From Argentina anserina (Eukaryota > Streptophyta > Magnoliopsida > Rosales > Rosaceae), in assembly GCF_933775445.1 (NCBI RefSeq), contig NC_065878.1, positions 23,820,395 through 23,884,394 of the forward strand: a DNA stretch of 64,000 nt, in the 5' to 3' direction. Below the pieces are notes generated by a model. That model did not search any database and had not been told where the DNA came from. It saw only the letters and a list, made by a program, of their open reading frames with translations. The position numbers and the translations under genes were made by a program. Shown piece by piece: positions 45,926 to 58,235 of the stretch; within the stretch, counting starts at the first letter, position 1; every line of letters starts with the position of its first letter.

Positions 45926-46644
45926 CTTAATTACCGATTGCAATAGATTTTTTGAAACTGTTTTGTATTTGCCCCCACCTCTAAGGGGTGTTTGTTATCA
46001 AGTTTACAAGCATTGAATTGAGGTTTTCCACTGTTATACACATGAATAGAAGTTCAATACTTCATGCTTTGTATAAATGATCACCAATCTGTGCTTTACT
46101 TCCAAAAAAGATTTCAAGGTTTTCATATCCGAATTGGTCTCCATCTCTGGGACTCTATTCAACAATAAACCACAGATGAGGCATTTACTCATGTATTCAT
46201 AAGCTTGATCAGGCTGTGTTCCTCGCTAATCTCTGTTTCCTATTCGTTTTAGGACATGGCCTTATATGAGCCACGACTATAGGTTTAGGACATTAACTTC
46301 TCGGTGAAAAATGAAGACTTCATCAACTCATTATCCAACTCTTTTTCATTTTCTAGCTAATTCAAAACTAGAGGATTAAGGAATCGTCTTGTATTTGAGG
46401 ACCTAAATATAAGGAGTGTGAGCAGCATATCAATCCATGACAAATCTTATTCTTAAACCTTAACTAACGAGACTATACTGATTACTGAATAACAAAGATT
46501 ACGCATGCATCTAAAATAATTTTTTTCCTTATTGATTGAGTCCCAAAAGTTTGAATACAAAGTGCATACAAAAAATCATCATTTGCCTCCTGCACTTTTC
46601 TGTTCATTAACGGGGTACAATTGAATCAGATTGGAGGTTGTAGA
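45926..46644. other. Convergent 3' region
   Basis: Space between the 3' ends of the UNC93-like gene (plus) and the acidic acylated-protein gene (minus). AT-rich, no further feature. Confidence 0.5.
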
Positions 46645-47130
46645 TCATACTTTGACAAGGGGCTCTGCGTTCTTGTCCTCTGATGTGGCGACCGGAGCTG
46701 TCTTGGGTTTTTCTTCTTCTACTTCTTCCTTCTTCTCCTCCTTTTTGGGCTTCTCTTCTTCCTTTTTCTCTACTTTTGCCTCCTTGACAGCTTCAACGTA
46801 GATGATCTCACCTTCCTTGGCAGCAACCTCGACCTCAACTGTCTCCCCTTTCGGGTTCTCTACCACTAGAGCTTCTCCGGGGAGTACGAGCACCGGCACG
46901 GTCTCAGTGGCTTTTGTTTCCTCCTCCTCAGGCTTCGAGAGATCCACCAAAGGTGCTTCATCCTGACTCTTAACCTCTGCTGCGCTGCCGTCCTTCTTAT
47001 CATCAGCAGCAGTAGTCTCCTCGGCGGCAGCGGCAACGGCGGTCTCCTCAACCTTGGCAGGCTGCTCTGCCGGAGCAGTCTCCTTGGTGTTCTCGCTAAA
47101 CTCCTTAGGTTTGCTCGCACAGCCTCCCAT
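46645..47130 (-). CDS. Small acidic protein with N-terminal acylation motif
   Basis: A single open frame of 161 residues. It starts MGGCASKPK: after Met removal, Gly2 fits an N-myristoylation site and Cys4 a palmitoylation site, so membrane anchoring is likely. The rest is highly charged and of low complexity: Ala/Glu/Thr-rich (10-75), a short hydrophobic-alternating stretch (VPVLVLPGEALVVENPKGE, about 79-97; GEIIYVEAV, about 106-114), then Lys/Glu repeats (about 118-145). It has no catalytic domain. Similar MGGCxxKPK proteins occur in plants and are described only as expressed acidic proteins. The uninterrupted frame, clear ATG and TATA box about 110 bases upstream support a real gene. Function is unknown. 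Confidence 0.85.
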   Translation of the reverse strand: MGGCASKPKEFSENTKETAPAEQPAKVEETAVAAAAEETTAADDKKDGSAAEVKSQDEAPLVDLSKPEEEETKATETVPVLVLPGEALVVENPKGETVEVEVAAKEGEIIYVEAVKEAKVEKKEEEKPKKEEKKEEVEEEKPKTAPVATSEDKNAEPLVKV

Positions 47131-48439
47131 GGTTATTGATTAGAGTATGGGAAGAATGCGCGAGGGTCTTTGGTATGAACAGAAGCAGGGGGGGTTTGTG
47201 GAGGCTGTAGGGATTATGGCGATGTAGCATGGGGTTGATATATAGGGGAGATCTATCCCCTAGTTTAGGAGAAATTCCAGGGCCATTTTCCTGGCATTCC
47301 TTTCCAAATGGACAGCCACAACTTTGCCGCGCCTTACATTTACCTGGAAACACACATGTTCGTTATGACAGTTAGCTTCAATGCCGGGAAATCACCAATG
47401 GCACTATTCTTCTCATACCACAAGATCATTTAAACCAACAACGTATTTTGTTATTCTCTTGATAAATTACAATTTGTATCAAAGATCGTTAATACAAAAG
47501 CCCTTTGTTTAGTTCATCTAAATCTATATTATACATAAAATTCTATGCTAATTTGCTCCTAGTCGTGTCATTCAGTTGATAATACTTTAACATACATAGA
47601 ACTCTATGTAAATCATTAATACCTTACAGAATCTCAATAGTGTTGCTGAAATAATCTAACAACTCTCTGAGTCTATTTTGACACATGCAGTGAAGGAGTA
47701 TATATCACTATTTAAAAAGATCATCTCCCATCATTGAATATCATGTCCCATCGATCATATATAGCTAATAGAGAGCTACAGATCTGTCAAATACATTTTC
47801 AGACACAATATAAAGATTTTGTGGTAATAGAATTCTTTTTTGGTAAATGAATTAATGCTGATTTTCAATTTAAAGGATGCTAATATATATACAATTAATG
47901 CAGTAAATTCCTCATAATTTTTCTGCAACGCGTTTTCACTTGATTAGTAAAGTCAAATGGAGCAATATACGAAATGATTTTGTGGACATAATCATAATCC
48001 ACGAGATATAAATCATAATATATTACTGAAAAGTTAGTACCTAATAAGTAAGAAATCATAACACCAAAGGCGGGAACGATGGGCCATCGTTCACTGCTCA
48101 AAATGCTTAAGCGACGGCGTCCGGTGACAACCAATTCACTTAATGCATTGCGCGTCAACCAAGTGTCTGATCCTTCTTCCCCCTACACATTAGGGATTCT
48201 TCACTCTTACCTATTTTAACCGAGCATCTTTAACCCGGGCCGGGGTGAAAAGATCGATATTATTCAGAACCTGAGACAATTCACCTGACCTGACCTGATT
48301 TGGAGAATTTCTCTCAAATTTGGGGAAGGTTCGGGGGAAGAAGAACAAGGGTTTCATGATATACACTGGAGCTCAGATTTAAAGCTCTTTCGAGAGAGAT
48401 AAGGATTTGGTGCAACTCCATCGAAGAGGTGCAAGCTTG
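47131..48439. other. Intergenic region between acidic-protein and Kazal genes
   Basis: Divergent promoters of the two flanking genes, with a TATA-like TATATATC (minus) near 47237-47244. A protein-like stretch on the minus strand at about 48035-48160 (RWPIVPAFGVMISYLLG) lacks an ATG and was not called. Otherwise AT-rich. Confidence 0.5.
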
Positions 48440-48877
48440 ATGCAAAATAACTCGCCTTCCATGGAGCTCATCAACTTCCTTAAATCCCCAATCTCTCTCA
48501 TTTTACCGATTCTCTTCACCGCCTTCATCCTCGGTTGCTTCCCCACCACCGTCCGATCTGAGCAGGAATCCACTTTCATCAAACTGCCCTCTGAGTCTCA
48601 ACCAGCCGATGTATGTCCTGTTCTGCCCAAGTCACCCGTTCACGCTCTCTCGTGTCCGGTCAATTGCTTTCGACCGGACCCGGTATGTGGCGTGAACGGT
48701 GTGACATATTGGTGTGGCTGCCAGGAGGCTCAATGCGCCGGGGTTAAAGTGGCCAAGTTGGGTTTCTGCGAGGTGGGGAATGGGGGTGCGGCTCCTCTAT
48801 CAGCGCAGGCCTTGCTTTTGGTTCACATTGTGTGGCTTATTGTCCTCGGGTTTTCGGTTTTGTTCGGACTTTTCTAA
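48440..48877 (+). CDS. Plant Kazal-type protease inhibitor-like protein
   Basis: A single exon of 145 residues. The first ATG (48440) was chosen; a second in-frame ATG at 48461 is possible. Layout: hydrophobic signal segment (about 15-40), then a Cys-rich domain with CPVLPKSPVHALSCPVNC, the Kazal-like PVCGVNGVTYWCGCQEAQCAG core and GFC, and a C-terminal hydrophobic tail (about 120-145) that could be a membrane anchor or a GPI signal. Kazal domains inhibit serine proteases through an exposed loop; the plant members are few, extracellular or membrane-bound, and their target proteases are mostly unknown. The motif C-G-V-N-G-V-T-Y is diagnostic of the fold. Family assignment is good; inhibitory activity is inferred. 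Confidence 0.88.
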   Translation: MQNNSPSMELINFLKSPISLILPILFTAFILGCFPTTVRSEQESTFIKLPSESQPADVCPVLPKSPVHALSCPVNCFRPDPVCGVNGVTYWCGCQEAQCAGVKVAKLGFCEVGNGGAAPLSAQALLLVHIVWLIVLGFSVLFGLF

Positions 48878-49912
48878 CTTGCTTGAATTCCATGTTTGGA
48901 TTCATTCATTTGGTTTTGTTGGTTCAGATCGATCACAGGTTTTGTCCATCTATCTTTTGCATGAAGCAGGACGAATCACAGCTCTGTAATTTTCCCATTT
49001 TTTCTTCACTTTTTGGGTTATACGACCCTTTCTTGCTGATCATTGTAATAACTTATGCAAGAAAGATATCTAAAAGGTTGTTTTCGGTTGAAGTAGGGAG
49101 GAACCATTCTTCATTTTAGGTACATTTCTTGTATATACATGCATGTTACTTTATTACGAGGCTTGAATTCAAAAGTTCCTTAGAAACCAGAAAGTTCGAA
49201 TTTGTGTGTCAACAAGGCAAGGAAACAATAGAAGGTGATGAGTGACATTGCATGAAATCTCTCAACAACAAACAAACGTAGTATGATTTCTAACCTAATA
49301 TTTGAAATTTTGAATAATATGTTTACTAACATTACATGGATTTGCAAAATTACATGCGATTATACAAAGTTACGATAGCTAAACAACTTTCTCATACTTA
49401 TATTCATTTCCTCGATTTACTTATTCTTTAACATTTAAATTGTCGTATATTATCCATCATTCATGCAAACAAACATGTCACAAAAAGTAGACCAGACGTC
49501 ATTGTTCTTTTCAATTGACACTTTTTATGACCTCTTAGCTATGGATGACGTTAGCAACAATAGTTAGATTTAATTTAGGAGGTGGTTTTGGTAGATTATT
49601 AAGATATTATATCAATCTATTTTGATCTTGAGGGCTACCTAGTTTTACTTTTACCAATTTTCATGAGGATTAGACAGATCGAGTGTAATTTTCAAATGTT
49701 ACCTCCATAAAAAAAATATAAAAAATAAAACCGACGTGTTCACATAAATACAAAACTCAAGCGGGTTCGCCCTACCCGGCCCAATATCCACCACACGTTG
49801 CCTGGTTTATCATTATCGTGGTGACTTTGATGACTGAAAATTCATGGAGCGAGTTATCCCGGCAAAATTGTAACCGTTTCTAACCGACGCCGATCAGCAC
49901 CCCAACCGAGAA
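48878..49912. other. Intergenic region between Kazal and MutS2 genes
   Basis: Kazal 3' flank, about 500 bases of AT-rich sequence, and the MutS2 promoter. No gene or repeat recognised. Confidence 0.5.
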
Positions 49913-52900
49913 ATGCTCTCCTCCTCCGCCGCCCTATTCGGCGGCAGCTCCATCTTCTCCTTCACTCTCTCTCTTCAGTTCAAGACCCGCGCTTTCCTCA
50001 CTCGCTTCTCAATCCAAGCAAACCACTCAACCAAGTCGCAGGTCCACTACGACAGCCTTAGGGTTTTGGAATGGGATAAGCTCTGCGACTCCGTCGCCGC
50101 CTTCGCTCGTACTCCTTTAGGCCGCGAAGCCACTAAGGTAAGTCACACTGCTCTCAACACTGACTCGTCTTCTAATCTTCTTCGTCTTCTCTGATTCTGT
50201 TACTGAATCGGTGAAATAGGCTCAGCTATGGTGTTTGAGCCAGACCTACGAAGAGAGCCTGAGGCTTCTGGAGGAAACCAACGCGGCGGTGGAAATGCTC
50301 AAGCACGGCGCGTGCAATTTGGACTTCGGCGGCGTCAAAGTTGTTCTGGTAATCATGTAAATTGTGTGGCCGTTGTTGATTTTTGCTGAAACTGTTGGAT
50401 GTTCATGACCGTTGATTTTGTGTGTGTGTGTGTATGAAGGTGCAATCTGCTATACAACGAGCTCGGAGGAGCTCACATGTGGAAGGAATGGAAGCAGTAG
50501 CTGTGATGGAGCTGCTGCAATACGCGGAGCACTTGCAGAGTAATATGAAAGGTGCAATCAAGGAAGATGCCGAGTGGTACAGGCGATTTATGCCTCTTTC
50601 GGAAGTGGTGAGTGTAAGCTTGAGAGTTAAGTTATCAGCTGATGGTAATTGCTTGTTGACATTTTATGCTTTTAGTGGATTCAAATGTGCTTTGAATTTT
50701 TTGGTGCAGATAATGGAATTTTTTGTGAACCGATCACTGGCTAAGCTGATACAGCAAGTTATATATGAAGACGGCCGTGTTAAAGACTCTGCGGTTCGTT
50801 ATTAACATACTGGCATTGTTCTTTTTACTGCAATTTAAGTCCTTAGTTGGCAAGTTTTATGTCCTTCTAACTGTAATTTCTCTTTTTAGAGTCCAAACCT
50901 GAAACGTCTGCGCAGTCAAGTTCGGACGCTTGAGAAAAAGGTAAGTTCTTGTTTTGGGGAGTTCATTACTTTAATCTGATGATGATTATTGAGCGTATAG
51001 ACGAGAGAAAGGCCATATTTTTGTAGCCATCAGCTGTATGGCATCAATCAACACTTAAGGCATAACCTAAATGAATGGTTCTTTATCCCATTTATCTTTT
51101 CGATTGGAAGTAACAAATCTGCATATCTTACTTTTCCTAACCACCACATTTGTGCTGTGATGATCTCACATACATTGTTGAACAGAACATGTGATTGTAA
51201 GTAGGCACATCATCACACGGTACAGAAGCATTTACTCTATGAGTCTGGAATTATCATTTGTAAACATTCTTATTTGCAACTTAGTTCTAATTCTGATGTT
51301 CTCTTTTCAGATATATCAGTTGATGGAAAGCCTAGTCCGGAATGACAAGAGTGAAACACCACTTATGGTAAGAATCACAAATTAAAAGATTTATTCCCAT
51401 AAAATCTTCACCGCATTTTAGTTTATACTATCTACACTGGTTCAGGAAGTCAGTACTGTTGATGGAAGGTGGTGCATAAAATCCAGCGCTAATGAAATGA
51501 CAACTTTTAAGGGTCTGCTGTTGCCCAGGTCTGTAAAGTTATAACCTGGATCACCTATAAGGCTTTAACCATCCTAAGTGATATCATTTGAATATTTGTT
51601 GGTCTTGATCTTCCCTTCTCTTAATGAATCTCAGTTTCGAAAATTTTCAATCCTGAGAGTGATATAATGTTATAGTGGTTCAGGCAAAGGAAGCATTGTT
51701 GAGCCATTATCTGCTGTTCCTCTGAATGATGAGTTACAACGAACAAGAGCACTAGTATCAGAGGCTGAGGCAGAGGTTCTCTCTATGTTAACAGAAAAGG
51801 TTCTGGACTATTGTGGTTATAACTTTTTTCTGGCTTTAAAACTATCATGTGTTTGCCCTTATTTTCATATGTGGTTTATCAACAGATGCAAATGGATCTT
51901 GAGAATATTGAACGGCTATTGAAAAGTATAATCGAACTGGATGTGGTAGGTTGCTAAAAAATTTCTTCTTTTTTAGTTATCTCTGTCTTAATTTCAAACT
52001 TAAATGTCTAAAAAAGAGTAGTCTTTACTTAATTTAGAATCGCAACTTTAGTTTGAAGCACATTTCCACTATCATCATGTATGAATGGATCATTTTCTGA
52101 GTGCCCTTGTGACTTTTACTTGTCTGATTGTCTAAATTGATAAACTCCTTGGTGGCTTATATTGTGTTTTTAACTTGTAGGTAAATGCCCGAGCAACTTA
52201 TGGCCTAGCATATGGAGGAACAAGTCCCAATGTATTTCTACCAGGAGGGTGTGGCTCTTCTGCTTCTGACGCCTACTTTTCAGAGAACAAACTTCTACAG
52301 GCATCCTATCCCAAGAGTGAATGGGTGTTGTATCTCCCAAAAGCTCATCATCCTTTATTATTGCAACAGCATAGACAAAATTTGAAGAAGGCTAGGAAGG
52401 ATTCCAAGGATGTTACTCTGGTAATTATGCAATATTTATGATTTCATGTCCCTTTTTGTTGGTACTTTTCTGTTGAAAACTTTTTCTGAAGATTGATTCC
52501 GGAGATGTATAATTTTGAATTGAAATTCTATTGCTTGATAATATGCTCATTTACTTCTTAAACTTCATGGAATTGCATTTAGGTGAATGTTACTTTCTGA
52601 AAGCAATTATTCATTTTTTTTAATTAGGAGTTTGGTACTGTAGATGATGTCATAATGAAAGAACACTGAAAGTAGAGCGTTTAGAAGAAAGGAGTAGAAC
52701 CTATAGCCTATATCATCTTAGACTTAGAGTGTTTAGAAGATTGTTTGATATCTTTCCGGATGACATATTTGAACTCTATTGGTTGAATATTTGTACTTAT
52801 CACCTGGTTTATCTCTCAGAATGCATCGTAGAAAGGACATTCACATATTTCTAAAAGATAGTATTTCCATTTGTGGCAGGCTCCACCGGTTCCAGTAGAT

Positions 52901-55455
52901 TTTTTTGTCTCACAGAAAACTCGAGTTTTGGTTATCACTGGCCCTAATACGGGGGGTAAAACAATTGGCTTGAAGACTGTAGGATTGGCAGCTATGATGG
53001 CAAAATCAGGTTGCATATCCTAAGTATTCATCTTTTTTTTTGTGTGCCTGTGGAATATTCTATTAAGTCTCAGTCTCACAAGCACATGAAAATTGTGTTT
53101 TTAAAAAAAAAAAAGATAATTCAGTCATTTAGGATAGAATTTTAGTGACAAATGCAACATTCAACACCATCTTCAAGTTTCCTGGCTTATGACCCTTTTT
53201 TCTATTATATTGCAGGTCTTTATGTTTTATGTTCTGAGTCGGTACAAATCCCTTGGTTTGATTCAGTGTTTGCTGACATTGGTGATGAACAATCTCTGTC
53301 TCAATCTCTGTCCACCTTCTCGGGACACCTAAAACATATAAGTGTAAGAAAATTATTTCCAGCAATATTGTAAAGTTTCATAAAATATATAATTATAGTT
53401 AAATACATTATTTCTGATGGGTGAAATCCTATATATTTATGTGATATGAATACTTTTCAAGCGGTACTTTTCTTACATCTTGTAGGACATACAATCGCAG
53501 TCAACAAGTTGTTCACTCGTGCTACTAGATGAGGTGCTGTTACACTTTAACTCTTTTGAAATACAATGATTTAGCAATATGTCACCAGGAAGCAAAAGAG
53601 AAAGAAAGCTGAACTTATATTTACAGCAATTACACAACTCCTTCCATTATCAGGTTGGTGCAGGAACAAATCCCCTTGAAGGAGCAGCACTGGGGATGTC
53701 ACTATTGGAATCTTTCGCTGAAACTGGTGCTTTGCTGACAATTGCCACAACACATCATGGTGAACTGAAAACCCTAAAATACAGGTAAGAATTGAATTAG
53801 TAATAAAAGTGTAGTCCCCTTTCTAATGTGTCGGGTTAATTTAGACCATAGCTGTTATCAGGCTTTCCTGAATACAGTTGCTCTCCTATGGAGTCATTTT
53901 TTCTGTGTACCTGAAACCTACGTACCCTATATAATATCCCCCCCTTCTACAAGTCTGGGTTTGTGTCGATGACATTTTCGGTTTGACAGCAATGACGCCT
54001 TTGAAAATGCATGTATGGAGTTTGATGAAGTTAACTTAAAGCCAACTTACAGAATTCTCTGGGGAGTACCAGGTCTTTATTCTGAATACTGCAAATCTCT
54101 TCAATTCAGTTTCATTCATTAGGAAGCCAGTAGTCACTGGTATACCCTTAATCCTATACTACCCTCTACATCATATGATTATGCTGCTTAATAGTGAGTC
54201 AAGTATGCAATGTATTCTGCAGGGCGTTCTAATGCAATCAATATAGCTGAAAGGTTAGGACTACCTGGCAAAGTAGTTGATAACGCCAGAGAATTATACG
54301 GTGCAGCTAGTGCAGGGATAGATGAGGTAATACACCTCTGTTATCTTATTCTGAATAATTAGACAAAAATAAAAGGAGTAATATAAAAAGGCGCTGTATC
54401 ACCTGTATGTATGAAACAGTGGAAGAAACTAGAATAATGTTCACACATTCTGGTGGCCGCTAACAGAAGTGATACACTGATCTTTTTCTCAAATTTAGTT
54501 TCTTGAATTGACAGATGCAACATATTAACATTTCTTATATTCAATGCAGGTTATAGTTGATATGGAACGGTTAAAGCAGGAGTATCAAGAGCTTTTATAT
54601 GAAGCACAGAATCATCTGATGTGAGAGTCTGTTCCCCATTCTGATAGTGCTTGTGTAAATAGTATTCTTATGCTCTGTGGGAAGAAAAAAGCAATCTATT
54701 AAATAGAAGAAAAAACATATAGACAAGAAAACAGATTTCATTTGACAGCATCCAAGTAGATTAATTAATGATACAATATTGCAATATCTATTATGCTCTC
54801 GTACCAAAGGTATTCATTTTCCCAAAGATGAGATGTAGCTTACAATTATTTTGTTTATATCTGCTATATTTGTATGTACAGGATCTCAAGAGACTTGCAT
54901 GAGAAATTATTGATTGCCAGAAGGAAGATTATTGAACATGGTAATGATCAAAGATTTAGGAAAATGCGAGAAATATCTGAGGCTGCTGCAATGGCACGAT
55001 CTATTCTTCACAAAAAAGCACGAAAGCAACGCGAATCTGCAATTCGATCTCTGCAGCCTACTTTGGAGCGTAAAAGACAGCATGCATTAGCAATGAAAAC
55101 AACTGATGTTGGTGACACAAAAAGGTGGGCATCCTCTTCTGAAGATGCTACAAAACCGGCATCAGGTAAATGTACCAACTTACTAATGACCTTTTCAGAG
55201 TAATTAGATTAATTTTGTCATCTCTTTGAGAATCTGACTGAGTTTCTACCAAATTAAGTTTTTCTACTATTAGTAAGTAGACCCACCTTGTATGTTTCAG
55301 GTAAGTTTGAGCTTCCCAAAGTTGGCAATATGGTGTTTGTTTCTTCCCTTGGAATGAAGGCCACAGTCTTGAGAGTGGATCCGTCCAAGGAAGAAATATT
55401 GGTTCAAGCTGGTAACATGAAGATGAAACTGAAAGTAGGCGACATCAAGACGTGA
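49913..55455 (+). CDS. MutS2-like DNA mismatch-repair family ATPase, organellar
   Basis: Nineteen exons give 784 residues; all junctions are GT-AG and all lengths close in frame: 49913-50137, 50220-50348, 50440-50607, 50710-50793, 50890-50940, 51311-51367, 51446-51528, 51676-51799, 51886-51945, 52181-52420, 52880-53009, 53216-53343, 53486-53533, 53654-53784, 53990-54072, 54223-54326, 54550-54620, 54882-55165, 55301-55455. A Ser-rich, acid-poor N-terminus (1 to about 38) suggests a plastid transit peptide. The MutS core and lever region are followed by the ABC-type ATPase: Walker A GPNTGGKT (428-435), Walker B LVLLDE (504-509), and the switch His in TTHHGELK. A coiled-coil Lys/Arg-rich region follows, then a KOW-like end ([16 protein letters not shown]). 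The C-terminal Smr nuclease domain of bacterial MutS2 is absent, as in one of the two plant MutS2 branches. The role is inferred to be organelle DNA recombination control or ribosome rescue. Confidence 0.95.
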
Positions 55456-55828
55456 CCTGCAGGAATAGTTAATACATGTACATGTCATCGATGATGTAAA
55501 ACTAAAAATGAAAAGGATTACTGCATTCATACACACATATATGGGTGAGCATTTCAGCTGTGGCCACAAACTCATTTTACAGACGGCTCTTACTTTTGTT
55601 GCAAGGACAAATATGATATCAGGATTTATAGACATTTTCAACACCTTCGTGCAGGAATCTTGTGAAGTGTAGCCGTATGTTGGAATACCATCATACTTGT
55701 GGTGCAGTTTGGCGAAAGGAAACTAACCATGAGCAACTGCGGGAGACAGAAGAGGCTAAAACACTCAAAAGAGTCGGAAAAATATGTACATAGCCTCAAG
55801 GCAGACACAGAAAATTAGGAAATTCGTT

Positions 55829-55935
55829 GTCGATGTGATGGCTTAGTGGTGAATCTCAGCAAGAAGATTGCGTGGTTAAAACCTACGTGTACTCAATAAA
55901 TTTCTTCGGAAAATGAGCCAAAAGTTAATGTCATG
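55829..55935 (+). mobile_element. Possible tRNA-derived SINE fragment
   Basis: A box-A-like TGGCTTAGTGGT (55839-55850) and a box-B-like GGTTAAAACCT (55873-55883) are spaced as in a tRNA-derived polymerase III promoter, and an A-rich tract follows within about 60 bases. There is no clear target duplication, so this remains tentative. Confidence 0.3.
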
Positions 55936-56229
55936 AAAAAAAATCAGCAGATGGATGGGACATGACACCGAAAGACCTGCATTTTCAACAATTTGTTAAT
56001 TTAGTTTGGAAAATGGCATTTGCCTTGTTTATCGTAGCCTGTAGTTGACTTTGGTGCTTTGTAGCTCGTGTGATTCATTCATTTCTGTTTACCTGCAACC
56101 CTTGTCGTTAATTCATTCTGTTACCTTCTTCTTATTCACTCATTTCCGTGGGGATTTTTTTTTTCTCCTGCAACTTGTATCATTTCCCAAGTTCCGACTC
56201 TTTTGGACTGAACTATTGAGCACTTACAT

Positions 56230-56772
56230 CGGGGACGGAAGCAGTACAAAGGCTGTATGGCCTACAGCCCAACCGAAAAATAGGCCGAAAAATCCCTAAG
56301 TATATATCACTGCCCAACCCAATGAAAAAAAAATGGATAAACGATTCTGATGAGCAGTTCCTCAATTGCTCATCTTTCTCGCCTAATCACATTCTGACAT
56401 TCTTACAAATTCATTAATGGATATATATAGAGAGGATGATGATAAACGATGTGCAAACACAGTACTATCTTTGGTTTCGATGAGCGGCACTTTCACATGA
56501 CAAATATAGTATTGATAATAATTATGTGATTTAGGAGTTTGAAGTTAGTGAAACAGGTGGGTATGATTTAGATAGTTATAGGTTATTGTTTGTTATTTTC
56601 TTACAATCATTTTCATTGTAGTTTTCAATTTATTAGGTTTTGGTTTTATGTCCCCCTCATATGTTTTAATATAAAAGAGCCTCCCACTGAATTCCAAATC
56701 TCAAAAAATATTTTATTAGTGTGATGTGTGAAAATTAGCCCAACCTATTTTCGATTCCTGATTCCGTCCATG
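56230..56772. mobile_element. hAT-like MITE, about 540 bp
   Basis: Left end CGGGGACGGAAGCAGT; right end on the minus strand CATGGACGGAATCAGG, matching at most positions. Both sides carry CTTACAT (56223-56229 and 56773-56779), a 7-base match within an 8-base window, which fits a hAT target duplication with one mutation. No transposase coding. Divergence of the ends suggests an older insertion than the one at 18.6 kb. Confidence 0.65.
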
Positions 56773-57242
56773 CTTACATGCGCTTGGTGCTTTCTCAGGT
56801 GACCACGATGTTTTAAGCATGGTACCGATTGGAGTAGGAGGATGCTAAACTCTCTATTTGGCTCTAGAATGTATGGGTAATATGCCTTCTTTGATTCCTT
56901 ATTTTGATGAGAATATGCCTTCTTTGTTAAACGAAAACGATTACACTATGGTCTTGAAGATTTCTATTAAAAATGGTCCTGAAGATTCCCTCCCCTGAAT
57001 AAGACGAATAAATAAGGCAAGAAGGATTCACTACAAAGACTCAAGATCCTATTGCATACGAAGTAGCAAGTAGCTTTTATTTTCATAGAAGGTCTTTGCA
57101 ATTCAATTCAACTGTGTATTGAACCTGAACAGCTAGCCACCTCTTTACTTCTTCACTAGTAGCTAATTCTTGACGCTATAAGGCTAATAACATCACATAC
57201 TATATTGTAATGGAAATATTAACAAGCTAGCTAGCTAGAGCT

Positions 57243-58087
57243 TTACACCGCCGCTTGTTCTTCATCCCTGGTAGTGATGATGCTTTGTTCCTCATCATCA
57301 ACCCCAGCAACCCACCCAAATTGGAAAGTGACGTCAAGGAAATAGAGCATGACAACCAAAACAAAGCAGGACAAGAACATAGGAATGGGGCCAAAGATCC
57401 ACAAGAACAGAGGGAAGGAGAAGTAGCAAGCTCGGAGACCCAAAGACCAGAAATAGCTGCCTCTGTTCACAGTGTTGGCCACATAGTCTGTAGTCAAATT
57501 GTGATGCTTGAGATGGGGTGACATCTGCCTGAAGGGCGCGTTGATCAGAATACTGGCATGGCTGTAGTACCTTATGGACTGCACGTTGAACAAGAAGGCC
57601 AACAAGAAACACACCAAAATGGCAAAGTACTTGATCGAGAATCCCAACTGGCTTGTGTCCCCGAAGACGAAAGCCGACGCCGTTCGATCCTTGTTTGCAC
57701 TGCTCATCAGCACAGCAATGAGGGAGCTGAGCATGATCGCCGTCGAGGCCAAAAGGGTCGACGCCATTATGTTGTTTCGGAGCGTCTGCACCGCCAGAAC
57801 GCCATTTTTCGATGTGTCCTGCATTGCAATATATACACACTAGTCATATATTTCCCCGAAAATAAAGACACAGTCACATATATTGGGATATCATGGATCG
57901 ATATGATATGGAAGAGTTGATGTACCTCCATCATGGCGTGGACCCAGAAACGGCGATTGATGCAATTGATGCCGATGATGGTGCTGCTTGGTTGGGACTT
58001 GATACGGTAGAGGAGCCAGATATGGTATCCCACCATGACTAGGAGCCCTGCTGGGACCAAAACGTAATCAAGATCTTTTCTCTCCAT
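57243..58087 (-). CDS. DUF599 family membrane protein
   Basis: Two exons on the minus strand (57926-58087 and 57243-57818) give 245 residues, the usual length of plant DUF599 proteins. Signatures: DLDYVLVPAGLLVMVGYHIWLLYRI at the N-terminus, NRRFWVHAMMEDTSKNGVL spanning the splice junction, AVQTLRNNIMASTLLASTAI, and VNRGSYFWSLGLRACYFSFPL. It has about five or six membrane segments and an acidic C-terminal tail (DDEEQS...DEEQAAV). The family function is unknown. An upstream in-frame ATG at 58168 would add a basic leader not seen in the family, so 58087 was preferred. A TATAAATA box (minus) lies about 145 bases upstream. Confidence 0.94.
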
Positions 58088-58227
58088 GCTTTTGCAAATC
58101 TCAAAACTCAAAAAGGGGCCTTTTAGATTTCTTGTTCTTCTCCGAAGGAGGCGAAATGAGAGAGACAAAGAGGGAGACCAAGTGTAATACGGGTTTTATG
58201 TTTAGTTTGTTAGAGTGAGCTGTGCAG

Positions 58228-58235
58228 TATTTATA
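58228..58235 (-). promoter_or_regulatory. TATA box of the DUF599 gene
   Basis: TATAAATA on the minus strand, about 145 bases upstream of the start codon. Confidence 0.5.

Larger units (their letters stand above)
55456..57242. other. Convergent region with SINE-like and hAT-like sequences
   Basis: MutS2 3' flank and the downstream side of the DUF599 gene. Contains a possible tRNA-derived SINE fragment (about 55829-55935) and a hAT-like MITE (56230-56772), listed separately. The rest is AT-rich. Confidence 0.55.

Noticed and set aside
48035..48160. Minus-strand protein-like stretch ending RWPIVPAFGVMISYLLG with a donor-like GTACTAAC
   Set aside because: No in-frame ATG before an upstream stop, no recognisable family and no convincing second exon, so it was not called as a gene.
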